A stretch of DNA of 64,000 bases from Mesorhabditis belari (Eukaryota > Nematoda > Chromadorea > Rhabditida > Rhabditidae), in NCBI GenBank assembly GCA_958450365.1, contig CAUEEP010000740.1, positions 248,001-312,000 of the forward strand, read 5' to 3'. Shown one piece after another: positions 22,811-35,800 of the stretch. The notes beneath the pieces were generated by a model. The model had not been told where the DNA came from, made no database searches, and worked only from the letters and a program-made list of their open reading frames with translations. Position 1 is the stretch's first letter, and each line of letters begins with the position of its first letter. The position numbers and the translations under genes are program-made.

Positions 22811-23884
22811 TTTTTTTGTTTTTCCTTGGTCACAGCTCAGTTTTAATTTCTAATTTTCATTTTTAGAAACCTTTAGATTCAAAGAAAAAACTAGAGGTTA
22901 TCTTGTTGAGTAAATGATTGGTTGATCCTATTTTCAGTTAACTTTATTGATTTACTTTCTATTCTTGGTTGCTGATCTGGTTGCTGACCTTTTTAACTGA
23001 CCTAAAGTTGAATGTTTTGTAGTTTTCGAAATCGATCTTTGACTGAACAGTCCATTCCATCTTTTCTTTGGTGCCATTTCCAGGAATTCGTTTTTGCATT
23101 TTATGTCAAAAACAGATATCCTAGCTTTTCAGGCTTCAATGTTCATTCCTTTGCTCTATTCCTTTGCTCTTCAATGTTCATTCCTTTGCTCTTCAATGTC
23201 CATTCCTTTATTCTCTTCTTATCCTTCAACTTGTTCACATCTGGAAAAGTTACCATTTTATGTATTTTGAAAGTTGAATATTTTTCTGTTTTCTTAAGAG
23301 TAACTTTAACTGAATATCTTGTAACAATAAGGAAATTTGAAGGCTCAAAATCTAAAGGGAAATCTTTTTCTTTCTTTTCAAGTCCATGTTTCCTTTTATA
23401 AACAAAAATACCGTTGTTTTCAGATGGAAGAGTGATCTGAAGAGAGACAAAAAAAAGTGGAAAAGAAATCTGTTGTATTTTCTTGAAAAGTTGTCATGGT
23501 GATTTTGAGTGATCTCGATCTCCTTCTCCTCCTCCGCGAAATTGCTTCTCTTCAACTTTTCCTTGATTACACTCAAATCTCTCGATAACAGGCACTCTCT
23601 CGACAAGGTGAGTTTCGTGTAATTACTGTAGGCGATGAATGGCTGTAGTAAAGTCTAGTTAGCAAGAAAGGGTAAGTTTTAGCTAAAGATAAAGAAAAGG
23701 TAAATATTTTTGACAGAGAAAAGTAGCTAGGGGATTTGAAGCTACGATCTTTGAGCCGCAGACTTCATCACAGAGCTATGGCTTAACAGAATCTAGAATC
23801 TATTGTGAACCTATAGAATCTGTGAATTAGAATCTATAGAATCTATCGCTACCAGGATCAGAAGCTATAGAAAATAGAAATCGA

Positions 23885-24122
23885 TAGAAAATTCGGTACT
23901 TGTCGGTTATACATCCACAAAGACTCATCACGTTTAAGCCTTAAGCCCATCCGAGTCTTCTCGGTTGTCGATTTTCGTTCGACTGATCGACTGATCACTT
24001 TAGGCGAGCACTCTACTTCACTGAACATAATCACCGCTGAACACTGAACATAATCATGGTCAGCTCCTTGCAACCGAGTTGAGTCTCTGTGGATGTATAA
24101 TCGACAAGTACTGAAAATTCTA
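23885..24122. mobile_element. MITE with about 40-bp TIRs (TAGAAAATTCGGTACTTGTC)
   Basis: The left end TAGAAAATTCGGTACTTGTC, then GGTTATACATCCACAAAGAC, is mirrored at the right end with a few mismatches. The 150-bp interior has no coding frame. Confidence 0.75.
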
Positions 24123-24552
24123 TGAAAAAACCTCATTTTCTTATGCTTCAAGCTGCAAAGTCACAAAAGAGCTGGAACTTTGTAAAATTCAAAAAAAAAG
24201 ACACAAACATAGGAGATGACGTGCTAAGGATTTGGCAAATGCATTCGAGCTTGAAATTATTTCTGTACTATTACGAGAGAGTTTTGGATTCACACGGATT
24301 ACCTGTGTATTCATTCGTTTTTCTTGTCTCTTTTTTGTCTTGAAGAACAAATATAATTCGTGCATTGTCTCCTTCTTTTTTTTCGGGGATTTCCCTTTTC
24401 CCTTTCACGAATCCGAGATCCACCTATTCTTCTCGTATCCCCATCCATACTCAACACAACGCCTTTTCTCTCTCAAATAGCTACTCGAATTTTTTCAATC
24501 TTCACCAATTTATCCCTAAATTCTACTCATTTGCTCAACTTTGAGCCCTTTT

Positions 24553-24737
24553 TCTAAAACGTGTTCACTTTCGAAAAGCTACCGTAACCCTGTCTTTAGT
24601 TTTTATTGAATCTATCTACTTTTACGTCTTTTTTTTTGTTTCTTTGTCCATTAGAGAGAACAAAACTTGAGAAATCCGCTAGAGATAAGACAAGATTACG
24701 GTAGCTTTCAAAAACTGAAACGTTTTAGAAAACACAT
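24553..24737. repeat. TCTAAAACGTG repeat family, copy
   Basis: It starts TTCTAAAACGTGTTCACTTT, then GAAAAGCTACCGTAA. It ends with the inverted AGATTACGGTAGCTTTCAAA and AAACGTTTTAGAAAA. Confidence 0.65.
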
Positions 24738-25519
24738 TAAACGCATTCTATTTCTAACTTTATTGGCTTTATTGGCTTTCACAGTATTCTCTCACGATGC
24801 ATAAATCTTTCAGGATGCGAATGAAGCGGTGAGTGGGGTTAGGGAAGAAAACTGGCTATAGAATTTTGCAGGACTAGATCAATCAAACAATGTTATTTGA
24901 TAGTAAAGCTGAAATTTTGATCTAGTTATCTAATGCTATTGCAGATCCAGAGCCAAAATTTGCTTTGGTCTAGAAGAGAATTCAGAGAAAGGTCATTCAG
25001 AGAATAGCTTCTACTTAGATACTACGGTAGTTATCCAAACTATTGAATGGCTTCAGTTATCCATTTATAAGTCATCGGGGTTTTCTGTGAATTTCTTCAC
25101 TTTTTGAAACTTTCTTTTTCCAGTAACTTTCCGTTTGATTTGTAGCTGAGTTTGGTTGAGAGTTGAGGGAAATACCCAGGGCAACAAATCGGGCGGTGAG
25201 AATGAGAGTGATTGAAAAAGAGGAAAGGAAGAATAGATGAAAAGAAACGGATCCTTATGTGCGGGAATTGCAAAGGGGGGAAAGGAAAAGGGTGAATTTT
25301 TCTCTAGAAGAAAGGGGAAAGGCAAGGCACACACACCGATAATTGAAATTGATCCCTTTTCGATGCTTTTTCTTCTTGTTGTGTATGGGTACTGAGGGGG
25401 AAATAAAGAGAAAAAGGAGAAAATCGAATAAATTGAAATGCACAGCCATGCAAGAAGACAGGACAAAGGCAAAGGTAAAGACAAAGACAAGTAGCTATGA
25501 ACGAGTGCGGAGATCGTGT

Positions 25520-25563
25520 AGGGACAGGGCCAGGGACAGGGCCGGGCCTAGGAACAGGGTAGG
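25520..25563 (+). other. G-rich tract with G-quadruplex motif
   Basis: Five GGG runs separated by 2-3 bases (GGGACAGGGCCAGGGACAGG onward), then two more GGG runs after a 10-base gap. This satisfies the G3+N1-7 rule on the plus strand and stands out in otherwise AT-rich spacer DNA. Confidence 0.6.
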
Positions 25564-26893
25564 GTCCGCCTAATGGGTGTGGAAATGCGCCGGTCCCTGG
25601 CTGGCCCCCGGGGGAACCTTCTTTGCATTCACTTCCGCTTCACTTCCCCTTCTCACCTCATTTCTCATTCAATAAACACCAATATCTCTACAGTTCTACA
25701 GTGTATTGCTTCTCAAGTACTCTCTGTACTCCTAGTACTCGTGACTTTTGCTTTGCTGACTCAAAGTTACTATTCCTGGTACTCCTAAATGTGATAGTAC
25801 TCTTTTCAACCATAAACTTGGTTCAAATTGATTACAACAATATTCTACAGTATCCCAATTGATTATAATAATATTTTGCAGTATTTGCAGCAAAGCTTTT
25901 CCCTGTGGATTACCCTTGGCAAGTAATTTATACAATTGCTGACCTAAAGTCTATTATTCTTAGTACTCTTTCCCAAAATAAAAAAACTGCGTCCTAGCTT
26001 ACTACAAAACTACTCTACAGTACCCTGAACCCCTTACAACATTTTCCAATACAGCCTCAGCCAGTACCGTAACTAGTACTGTTCCCAAAGCCTAACCATT
26101 CTCCTTGTATTACCTTGTAGTACTCGCGAGCAAATTCAATTCTTACAGTATAATTCCCGCTTCCCTTTCCTCAATCAACCGAAAATCACCATGTCGACCC
26201 CGGCTTTTCTATGATTGAAAAGAAGAAAAGCCCCCGAAGGCGTTCCCGCTTCTTTCTGTGGGTGACTTCCACAAAAAAAAACCTGTACCTACAATTCTAT
26301 TAAGTTAAGTACTATGTGTTGGTATTCTTTGCTCATTATTTTTTTTATTATTAGCGATTTTTCTTCAAATTAATTATTAACGAGTTTTCTTTCTTCAAAA
26401 AAATCGCTAAAATCGATCGCTAAAAATTGCTCAAAATTGGATCGCTAAAAATAAAGTCTAGTCGCTAAAAATAAACGTACTTTAGGTATTTTAAAACAAA
26501 TTTTTGTTCTGATATGTTGCAAATTCGCAAGTAAATTCTTAGAAGAGAAAGATAAAGAAATCTGAAACGAATTTTTCTCAAAATTTCCCGATACTCTGAG
26601 CTTTTTATTTTTTATCTTTTTCTATTTACATTAAAATAGATTTCTTTAGAAGAAACGGGTGAAATCTGTTCATTTTGACAACTTGCCTTCTTTCCTCTTA
26701 AAATCTCTCAAAACAAGCGCTTTTTTTTAAAACACTTGAGAAGCATTTTATTGAAAAAAAAGGGCTTTTCGATAAAACAAACCGTTTGTGTTTTGGTCGA
26801 TTCACCGTTTCTGAAACGATCGATGAAGATAGCAACACATAGTACTCAACTAAATAGCCTCAAATTGAATTTAATGTGCACTGTTTTAGGCAA

Positions 26894-29800
26894 ATGTTTC
26901 GAAGTGGAGCCGAGTCTCGAACGGGCGCTAGTGCCGGTGCTTCTTCGGGGACGACCCAGGGGACATCGGGAGTTGCGAAAGGATCCCCGGATCCTGTTGA
27001 CGATTCGCCCGTGCACTGTCGAGTGCTCTTCGTTTATAATTCGCATAATGGTACGGTTGAGGAATCTAGTGCTAAATAACTTTAAAGTTTAGGTCTAAAG
27101 TTCAGAGTAGTCGTTTAAAGTGTCAAAGTGTAGCCTAAAAATTATTGCTAACTAGTTGTTTACTATTTTGCCTATATTCTTGGGTAATCGAACGTGCTGA
27201 TTTTGAAGTTACAGTTAGTTTTGAGCTAGGCCAAAGCTCTGAACTGGTTTGGCCTAGTTCTGGCTGGCTCTGACTGGCTATCCAAATTCAGCCAAGACTC
27301 TGGACTGAACTAGCACTTAGATTAACCTGAATTGTTTGTTTTCTGATTTCCTGGAGCATCTTTGATGATATTCTTTTAGAATGGCCACTCGAGCGACGTT
27401 TGGTGTGGAACGAGGTGTTGCCCGAGTTGCAGAATTACGCTTTTCACTGTGGGATCGATCTCGAAATGGCCGACACGCTCACCGATCAACAAAAGGTTTG
27501 AAGAAAACTGTTTTTTAAACAAGTTTGCAATTTGATAACAATTTGAATATGCAACTTGATGTATGTAGGTGGAAATCTCTAATAATTTTTAAAGTTATCA
27601 AATTTAGGTGACAGCTCAAGTGCACCGGAACACGTTGAGAGCCATGGAAGATCCGAATACGGTTGTTGTGGTGAGCAATTTTTTTTTGATTAAAACAAAA
27701 TCTAATATAACATTTATACATTTGATAGTTAGATAATTTTAAGTTAAAAATATTTAGTTGTTAATCGGTGACAAATATGGAGACGGTGGATTGCCGTTGG
27801 AGTTGCGAAAGGAGGAATTCGACGCGATTCGAGAGGCCGTTTTCGAGCACAATCAAGGTTTTTTTAAAATGGAAATCAAAATTAAAAAGACTAAGAATTG
27901 ATTTCAGATGTGAAATACCTGGAAAAGTATTATATTTTGGATCGAACGCGGAACCCGGAAGAGTATCGATTGAAAGCCGATCTCGATGATCCGAAAGTTG
28001 TCAAGAAATTGTTGGCATTGATGCAGAAAGGAGCGGAAACGGTTGGGAAGACGGTTCATAAATAAAATAAATAAAAAAAACATTAGAAAGTTATATGAAT
28101 TTCGTTTTTAAAGCCCAAAACTATCTAATTATTCATTAGTTATTCATTTTTTTATGTTTAACTCTTCTAAAGTTTCATTGAACGTGTCTAAAACGTGTAA
28201 ACTTTCAAAAGCTGCCTTAATCTTTCAATTCCTTTGTAAGCCCATGTGATGGGGGTGGGGCAAATGCGACCTTTTTTTGCGCACCTGGACATTTGCGCAC
28301 CTTTTTTTGCTGGAAAAGGCCTTAGAAAAGGTCGTAAAGCTTCAAAAATGTTTTCATAGAAGGGAATTGTATGCGTAGATTCCGAATTTCGACAAATCAG
28401 ACCTCGCTGACACGTCAAATTTGGGCTAAAAGGCAAAAACTACGCAAATTAACACTTTTCCGCAGTTTTTGTCTTTTAGCCCAATTTTGACGTGTCAGCA
28501 AGGTCTGATTTGTCGAAATTCGGAATCTACGCATACGATTCCCTTTTATGGAAATATTTTCGAAGCTCTACGACCTTGCCTAAGGCCTTTTCCAACAAAA
28601 AAGGTCGCATTTGTCCCATCCCCCCCTTGTCATTTATAAACACATACAGCATAGATTACGGTAGATTACAGATTACGGTAAGTCAGATATTCTTTAAAAG
28701 CTTTAAAAGCAAAAGCTTGATCGAGAACAGCTTCATTAGGTGTTTTTAGACCGTGTTTCGTCCAATACGATTGTTTCAATGAAAAAAAGTCAAATTGGAT
28801 CTTAGATATAGTTTTTTTTTAAATCTCTCTAAGCTCACTTTATTAAAACTTTCTTACAATAAATTTCAGGCTTTTCAAGAGGGTTCAATCAATCAAATTG
28901 CCCCTCACCGTCAACAGCGCTTCTTCTGGTCTTTTCTTCATTCAATCCTCTACGAATCGAATCAAATCGATAAGCATCGAGTGTGCTATATTTTGAGAAA
29001 ATTTGAAGGTACATATATATGTTGTGTCCGATTTAGATTTCCGTCCGATTTAGATTGAATCTAAATCGGACGGAAATCTAAATCGGACACAACATATACA
29101 TATTTAACTTAAATTGAGAAATTACCATCAAAAACTTAGGAGCCGTTCAAGACAAAAACAACGAGCCGTGGGTGGATATTGATGAGGAATCCCTAAAAAA
29201 GGTGCAAGGATAAAAAATGATCTCTCGGCACAAGTCGATGCGGCTGCGGTAAGGAGAAAATTTTGAATTTAAAAGAGCAAATACAGGTACTGGCCTTCAC
29301 TTTGCAAGCGGATGGCGGCGAGGTGAAGAATTTCTTCTCCGGGAGAGACGCTGATAAATATAGGGACAATTTCTCGAGACAGGTAAGAAGTGAAGGAGTT
29401 GGCAGAAGAAAAGCAGATTTCCCGAGAGGGAATTGAACCCTCGACCTTTTGTTTTTGCTTTTCCTCTAATCACGGAGCTATCCGGTACCATAACTTGCTA
29501 AGAGAAAGAGGAAAAGACAAGGGGAAAGAAGAGGCAAAAAAAACCAATTTTTCTAGACCAGGTTAGGTCTATTCCACAAAAAGTACTTGAGCAAAGCAGA
29601 AGTCAGACCTGGACTAAACCTCTGGCCTGTGCTGGCTTTGACTCACAAAAGTAGCTCAGAAGTTAGACCTGGATCTGACTTCTAGCTTGTCCTAAATACA
29701 TCCGGTTTGAACTAGCCTTTTAGCATCTTTAGTAATCCGATCGAATTGTTAGCAATCTTTTCCAAATCCCAAGCTTTTTTCAAAAAAAGGCTTCTTAGCT

Positions 29801-32800
29801 CTGATACAGATAAGACTCGCTATCGACGAGTTTAGATAAAATTAAACTATCAAAATAAACGAGATAACTAGATAAGAGTCATTTAACTCAATCCTATCTC
29901 ATTAAGCTATAATACACAACTTTTATTCATAAATTCAGAGTCAGCAAGTGGCTTTGTCATGACTAAATAGTCTATCTACTTTGTACTAAACAAACTTTCT
30001 AGATTATACAATAAGCAAACTCGTTTCAGTTACTCGAAAGACTAAAGCAATGCGTGATGAAATTCGCGCCCACTCGTCTCCCATCGTCTTCCCTTCTTTC
30101 AATAGCCATTTACGAGAATTTCACTCACATTCGTCATTTGAGAGACCGTTTGAAAAGACAATGGCAACCAAGGAAAAGTATTGATGCAAAGATTGAAGAA
30201 CTCACAAAAGATGTAGGAAACTTTTAGAGAATAGTTATGCTTACATTTATTCAGATGTTGCCCGGCGCTTACATGATTCAAGGACCGGAGATGTGCGGGA
30301 AAACGCAAACACTTTTGCGGATATTTGAGCTGACTGAGGATAAAACCGCATATCGAATAGTGCTCTTTACAGGTGGTAATTTCATTTTTTTTTTTGAAGG
30401 TAAACTGTTGGCGCTGATTTTTGAAATTAAACCTATTTCTTAAACAACCTGGCAAAAAAAATGTCTTAAAAGTATCGAAGTATCGAAAACTTATCCCAGG
30501 TCTCACTTATTCCTCAACATTCGCTCACGAGCTCTGGCGAACGGTGTGCATTCTGTTGTGCAATCTCTCCGGCAAAGATCCAAAGCCGTTGTTCTCGGTT
30601 TTCAAGTGAAATTATCATTCTAAAAACAATTTCTACAATCCTCGAATTCTAGATTCTCCGATCTTATCACCCAATTACATTCTCTTTTGGAGAAACTGGA
30701 TCGTCCTCTCTTTCTTTTCATTGACGATGTGCATCAGATCAAATTTGGCCGCTTACTTTCCGTGATGGATCGACGACCGAAAAGTGTACGATTATCTATA
30801 GCTGTCAAAAATGATTTTATTGATTAAAATAGAATTTCGGAAAAGCAAGAGACAAGACGCTCAAGTCAGAGCGATCATCACACTGTTCTCTCAGTTTAGC
30901 TGCTTGTTTAACCAAACAAAAACCCTTAGATCTAATAAAATAAACATTTCCAATCAATTGCCCGACCCTGAAAGCCCCCGGGCACCAATTTACAGTTGAA
31001 TATCTTCTTTGGGAACAATTTTTACCTTAAATTCGTCTATAATTTCTCCACAAAATCTCTCAAATTTTCAGGCTCCATCGAATCTCGTGTTGTTTATGAC
31101 GGCGTCAAACGTTGGCACTGTGTAAGTTCTAAATTCTAATGTTAGTTTTTTTTTGAATAGTTTTGTGTTTTTGTATTAGACGAATCAGTATCTAAACTAT
31201 TACAAAGTTAGGCGACTTATCAATGACAACTTTTCTAGAACTTTTCTTTATCAATGACAACTTTTCTAGAACACCAGTCTTTCTCACTTCACAAACCGTC
31301 AACCTCGATCCACCAACTGAAGGTAAGTAGAGAAATAAAGACAAAATAAATAGCCAAATAAATATTCAGGAGAAATCACGGATATCGTGAAGAAAAGACT
31401 AACGACGAATAGTCGAAAGTTGTCGACGGATCAATTGGGAACAATTAAACAATATGTACATTTTTGAAAAATGAAAATTAATTGCTCAACTTTCAGTTAA
31501 CTGGTGGCGAGAAGAATGTAACTGTTGGATTGATGTTAGTTGAGGAGATTCTATTGAGAGGAAATGGTGTGATGAAAGGAGGGATTGAGGGAAGGTTGGA
31601 AAGGATCGAGGGAGAGCTGGGAGCCGCGCCGGTGAGTGGACAAAGATCACCAAAATTTATTGCTTAAATCAAATTGATGTCAATCAAAATCTCGACAAAA
31701 GTTCAGCTAACAAATTCGTTGATTCCAAGAGCAAGAAAAGCTTCAAAAAACTTCAAAAACCCAAATTCAGCTCATTTTCTTGGCTAGGTTGACCATAATT
31801 TTGGAAAAATTTCAAAAAAATCTATGTATAATTGATATTTGGCTTGGCCCCAAAGGAAATTTTGATATTTTGCTTGATCTTGGTCTGGAAATTTTGGTTT
31901 TGAGCTAGAATACGATATTTTACAAGATCTTTTCAAGTATTACGATCTCGAGATTGTTTTCCTCTAAAAAACAAATCATTATTCTAATCAAAGTAACAAA
32001 AAGCTTGCATTCAGGTGACTTGTGTTTGCCGTTATCTATCGGTTTCATCGCATGGCTTGACTCGATTAGAGCTCCAAGATGTCCTCTCAGCCAATCGCTC
32101 CCTTTTACAAACAATCGGCTCACCCGTTTCTTTCCCTCCATTTCTCCTCGACAGTATTCTCGAAGCACTTGGTATATTTTGCGAAACATTTACCTTATTC
32201 TACAGTACTGGACAATGAAATATGATATTTGAAAAACGATCGTCACTTTCGCGCCTCTTTAACTCCCTTGTCTTTGAGTTTAAACTATTAGTGTTATACA
32301 TTTTCTGAAAGCTCTTTTCAAGGGCTACACAATGGTAATATTAATATTTAGAAATACGGTAAAGACAAGGGAGTTACAGACGTGTGAAAGTGACGATCTT
32401 TTTTCAAATATGATATTTCATTGTACAGTAGTGTATATTTAATCAGCTATATCAGTTACCGTATTCTCTATTTCAGGCAGTCTACTCTCAACAATATATA
32501 TAAACGGTCGGATCATCTATCATTTTAGCCATAGCTCGATTTGGAATGTGGTCAGGCATCGGTTTGGAAAAGTGAAAAGGTGATGGAAAAATGAGAGAGA
32601 TTTCAGTTATCTCACAGCCTCTACAGAATTGAAAGCAGCGCATGGGGATTTAGCGGACATTTTTGCCGATTTGTTGACAGAAATCGATGGGATCAGTCCG
32701 AGGTTAGACTTATCGGCTCAACGGGTACTGTAAAATCTAATAATATCTATTCTATAGTATACCGGAATAAAACTATTCAGCAAAGTCTGAAGAGCTTTTA

Positions 32801-35800
32801 GTTTTTTCGAAGAATTCGAAGAAGTGGTGAATATTTTTAGAGCATCAACAAGAATTGAGGTTTCCAAAAGATACTATAAAGTCTAACAATAAATTTTCTT
32901 CGCACTACAGTATGTTAGAAATGAAATATTCAATATAAAGTTGGAAAATTGAAGGATTTGAAAGTTTTTCAGTCTTGTACGTTGGATACTTTTTGTTTGT
33001 GTAGTGGAATTGGACTAGGATTGGACGCCTAAATGAACTAGGATTGGACGCCTAAATGAACTAGGATTGGATGCCTAAATGAACTAGGATTGGACGCCTA
33101 AATGAACTAGGATTGGATGCCTCTTCAATGGGTCATTCAAATCTATTTATAAATATGAGCTGAAACCTAAAATAAATCAATCACATTTTGATAAGTTATC
33201 AAGAAAGTTAATCAAGAAAGCTGATTTAAGACTGAATAGTCCTTTTCTCAAAACTCAATTCCCCAGAGCGGCTCTCCAATACCAAGTTTTCCCTCAATTG
33301 CTTAAACGGGACAACGGATCGATCAATATGAGAAAAGTGCGAAATCTTTGGTACCATTTATTGCACACAGGTTTGACATTAGTAAATCAATTGAGTTACT
33401 ATTCTATCCAGGAAATATGGACGCATTGAAAGAGTTGGCTTTGTGTCAATTCGATTACCTCGATGCAACCGTTCGTTCTTGTGGCATCTCCCATTTACTC
33501 ACAATGTACGAGGAATGCGTTCTACAAGTGCTACATCATGATATTCAGGTGAGTTGAGAGAAAATATATGCAAATAGAATTATATGCTAATTTTGTTTAG
33601 GTTCTTTGCGAGCAAGTTCTTTTACCAGCGCTTGAGACTGTGGTGAAAGATAATGAGCAATTGGCGGCTGAGGTCATCGGACGACTCAGATATACGAGAG
33701 GTGATTGAATTGAACAAAGGCAATTACCCAATTACTATACTTTTTTCTATTAGAGCCTTGAAGCAAATCCCCGAAGGGAACCCAGGTATCAAGGGCAATC
33801 AGGGATTCTTCTTATAGTTTTATTAAGCTAATTCGGAAATATTTTCCTTTATAATTCAATGAGTTTTAGACTTTTTAGCTTTTTATTTAAAAAGGTCTGA
33901 ACGAAAGCTGAAATCAGTGATCTGAACAAAAACTATTGATACCATTAATGAATAATAAGCTAATTCTAAACTTGTTTCTCCACTTTCCAGCCGAGAACTC
34001 GCATTTCTTGAACACAATGGTAGAACAAGCGATGGCTTGGGTTGACACCTATTCAAAGCAACCCCTTCTCGTGCCACTCACCTGTTGGATTCCGCCACCA
34101 CAAATGAAACAAGTTCTCTCGTTTCGACTAAAGGTAGTCAGGGATTTCTTTCTTTTACAAAATGATCGAAGGATTGGAAATCGGCTGTGACACTAGCTAC
34201 TCCCACCGAGAATCACCAGCACTTGCTGACCACCGGGAATTTGAGCCAACCCGGACTCATCTACATGTACCACATCGCATCACAGATTCTCATTACGACT
34301 TTTAAAGGTAGTTTTTAAGCTAAAATCTAATTCCTGGAATATAGATTTAAAGATGGAGTTTCTTTTTGAATTATTAATTGAAAATCTAGGCCATACAGCG
34401 ACGGTGACTTCATTGACGACGAGTCGAGACGGGATCTTCTTCGTCAGCACTTCTCATGACAAAACCGTCAGACAATGGAGTTTTGCGAATGTGAATCGAA
34501 AATTCAATTCAAAATCAAAAACAAATATTTTAGGGTGAATGCTCGAGAGTGATGAAACATCATACGGCGAAAGTGATGTGCTCGATTTTGAGCAGTGATG
34601 ATAAGCTGCTGATCACCGGGTCGGCGGACAGCTCGGCTAAGGTTTGGAATGGCTGCTTTTCAAGTTGGAAATGCTAAAAAAAACGTAGCCAAGCTACTGT
34701 ATGATTTCTTGTCAAATTATTTCTTTTTCTAAAACGTGTCAACTTTCGAAAGCTATCGTAATCCTGCCTCTAGTTTATCTAATCTATCGACTCTTTTGAT
34801 GTGGATTTACCAAGGATGCCAAAAAATACCAAAAATTGATAGATTTGATAAAACTAGAAAAGCTTACGGTAGTTTTAGAAAGCGCATCGCTTGAGAGGAA
34901 TACACCGCTAGTACGGTAATTTACTGTGTACATTATAAGTATCATATTTATTCTGATACGTTATAAGTATCATATTTATTCGATTTTGAGAGGTTGAAAA
35001 ATAGAAGACCATGGTCTTCTATTTTTCAACCTCCCAAAATCGCCCGAAAAGTAGATCCCGCAAATGAATCAAAAATTTTAAAATTGTTAAAGACTATTTT
35101 AAACGATAGCCCTTGGCCCAAAAAATGCCAAAAACTTGTTTAAAAGTGAAATTATTTTCTTAACTGAACCCCATAGAAAATCTCCCAAAAAATTATTTTA
35201 TAATTTTCTTCTCAAAAATTACGTTTCCAATTTCACTGCCGAAGCTAAAATACATCTATCTGAAGCCATATCTATAACTTTAGCTAAAAAGAAATTCTGA
35301 AAAGTCCCGATTTTGAGGAGTCTTCTATTAGGATACATACGGTACATATGGTATCTTTTATACCTTCAAAGGACCTTTGTATCAATATTTATAGATAATT
35401 TGAGTAGAGTATCAATGAATGAAAGATTTGTAAATAGATCATTTGTTTAGGTGATCCTTGTCGAGAGTGGTGAAGTGGTGAGAAGCTTCGGGGAACACAC
35501 AGGCAGTGTCGTCTCTCTACAATTGACAAGCAATGATCAACTACTGATAACTGGTACTAGAAGCTAGAATTTGTATACGAAAATACATTTAGGATCGGGT
35601 GATTTCGTGGTCCAAGTGTGGGATATGCATTCGGGGAGGCTCGTCAACAGAATGGGCGGATTGATGGCACCGGTCACTTGTATTGCTATCACGAGGTACT
35701 GTAGCCAGATAAGGTCTTTGTTAATTAGAATCCACTGATTAGCTGAATATCCCAAAATTTATTGGCTTTTTAAGTTTCTACGATAGTTCTTATTTTTCTA

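Larger units (their letters stand above)
19308..26893. other. 7.5-kb gene-poor region
   Basis: No gene with splice or similarity support on either strand. Contents: foldback elements (20005, 20174, 21220, 21753, 23885), a LINE tail (22501), a (GT)n tract near 22276-22294, an imperfect 24-bp tandem repeat (TTCAATGTTCATTCCTTTGC) at 23139-23215, a degraded tRNA-like relic near 23735-23790, a TCTAAAACGTG element (24553) and a G-rich tract (25520). Promoter elements for the NWD1-like gene presumably lie in the last few hundred bases. Confidence 0.6.

Noticed and set aside
23012..23401. 129-codon open frame
   Set aside because: Phe/Ser-rich translation of a T-rich tandem repeat (TTCATTCCTTTGC); no supporting features.
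25065..25490. 141-codon minus-strand open frame
   Set aside because: Pyrimidine-rich DNA read as Ser/Pro/Phe; no introns or recognisable motifs.
26736..27092. 118-codon plus-strand frame overlapping exon 1 of the NWD1-like gene
   Set aside because: Different frame from the well-supported exon; its Arg-rich sequence is a frame shadow.
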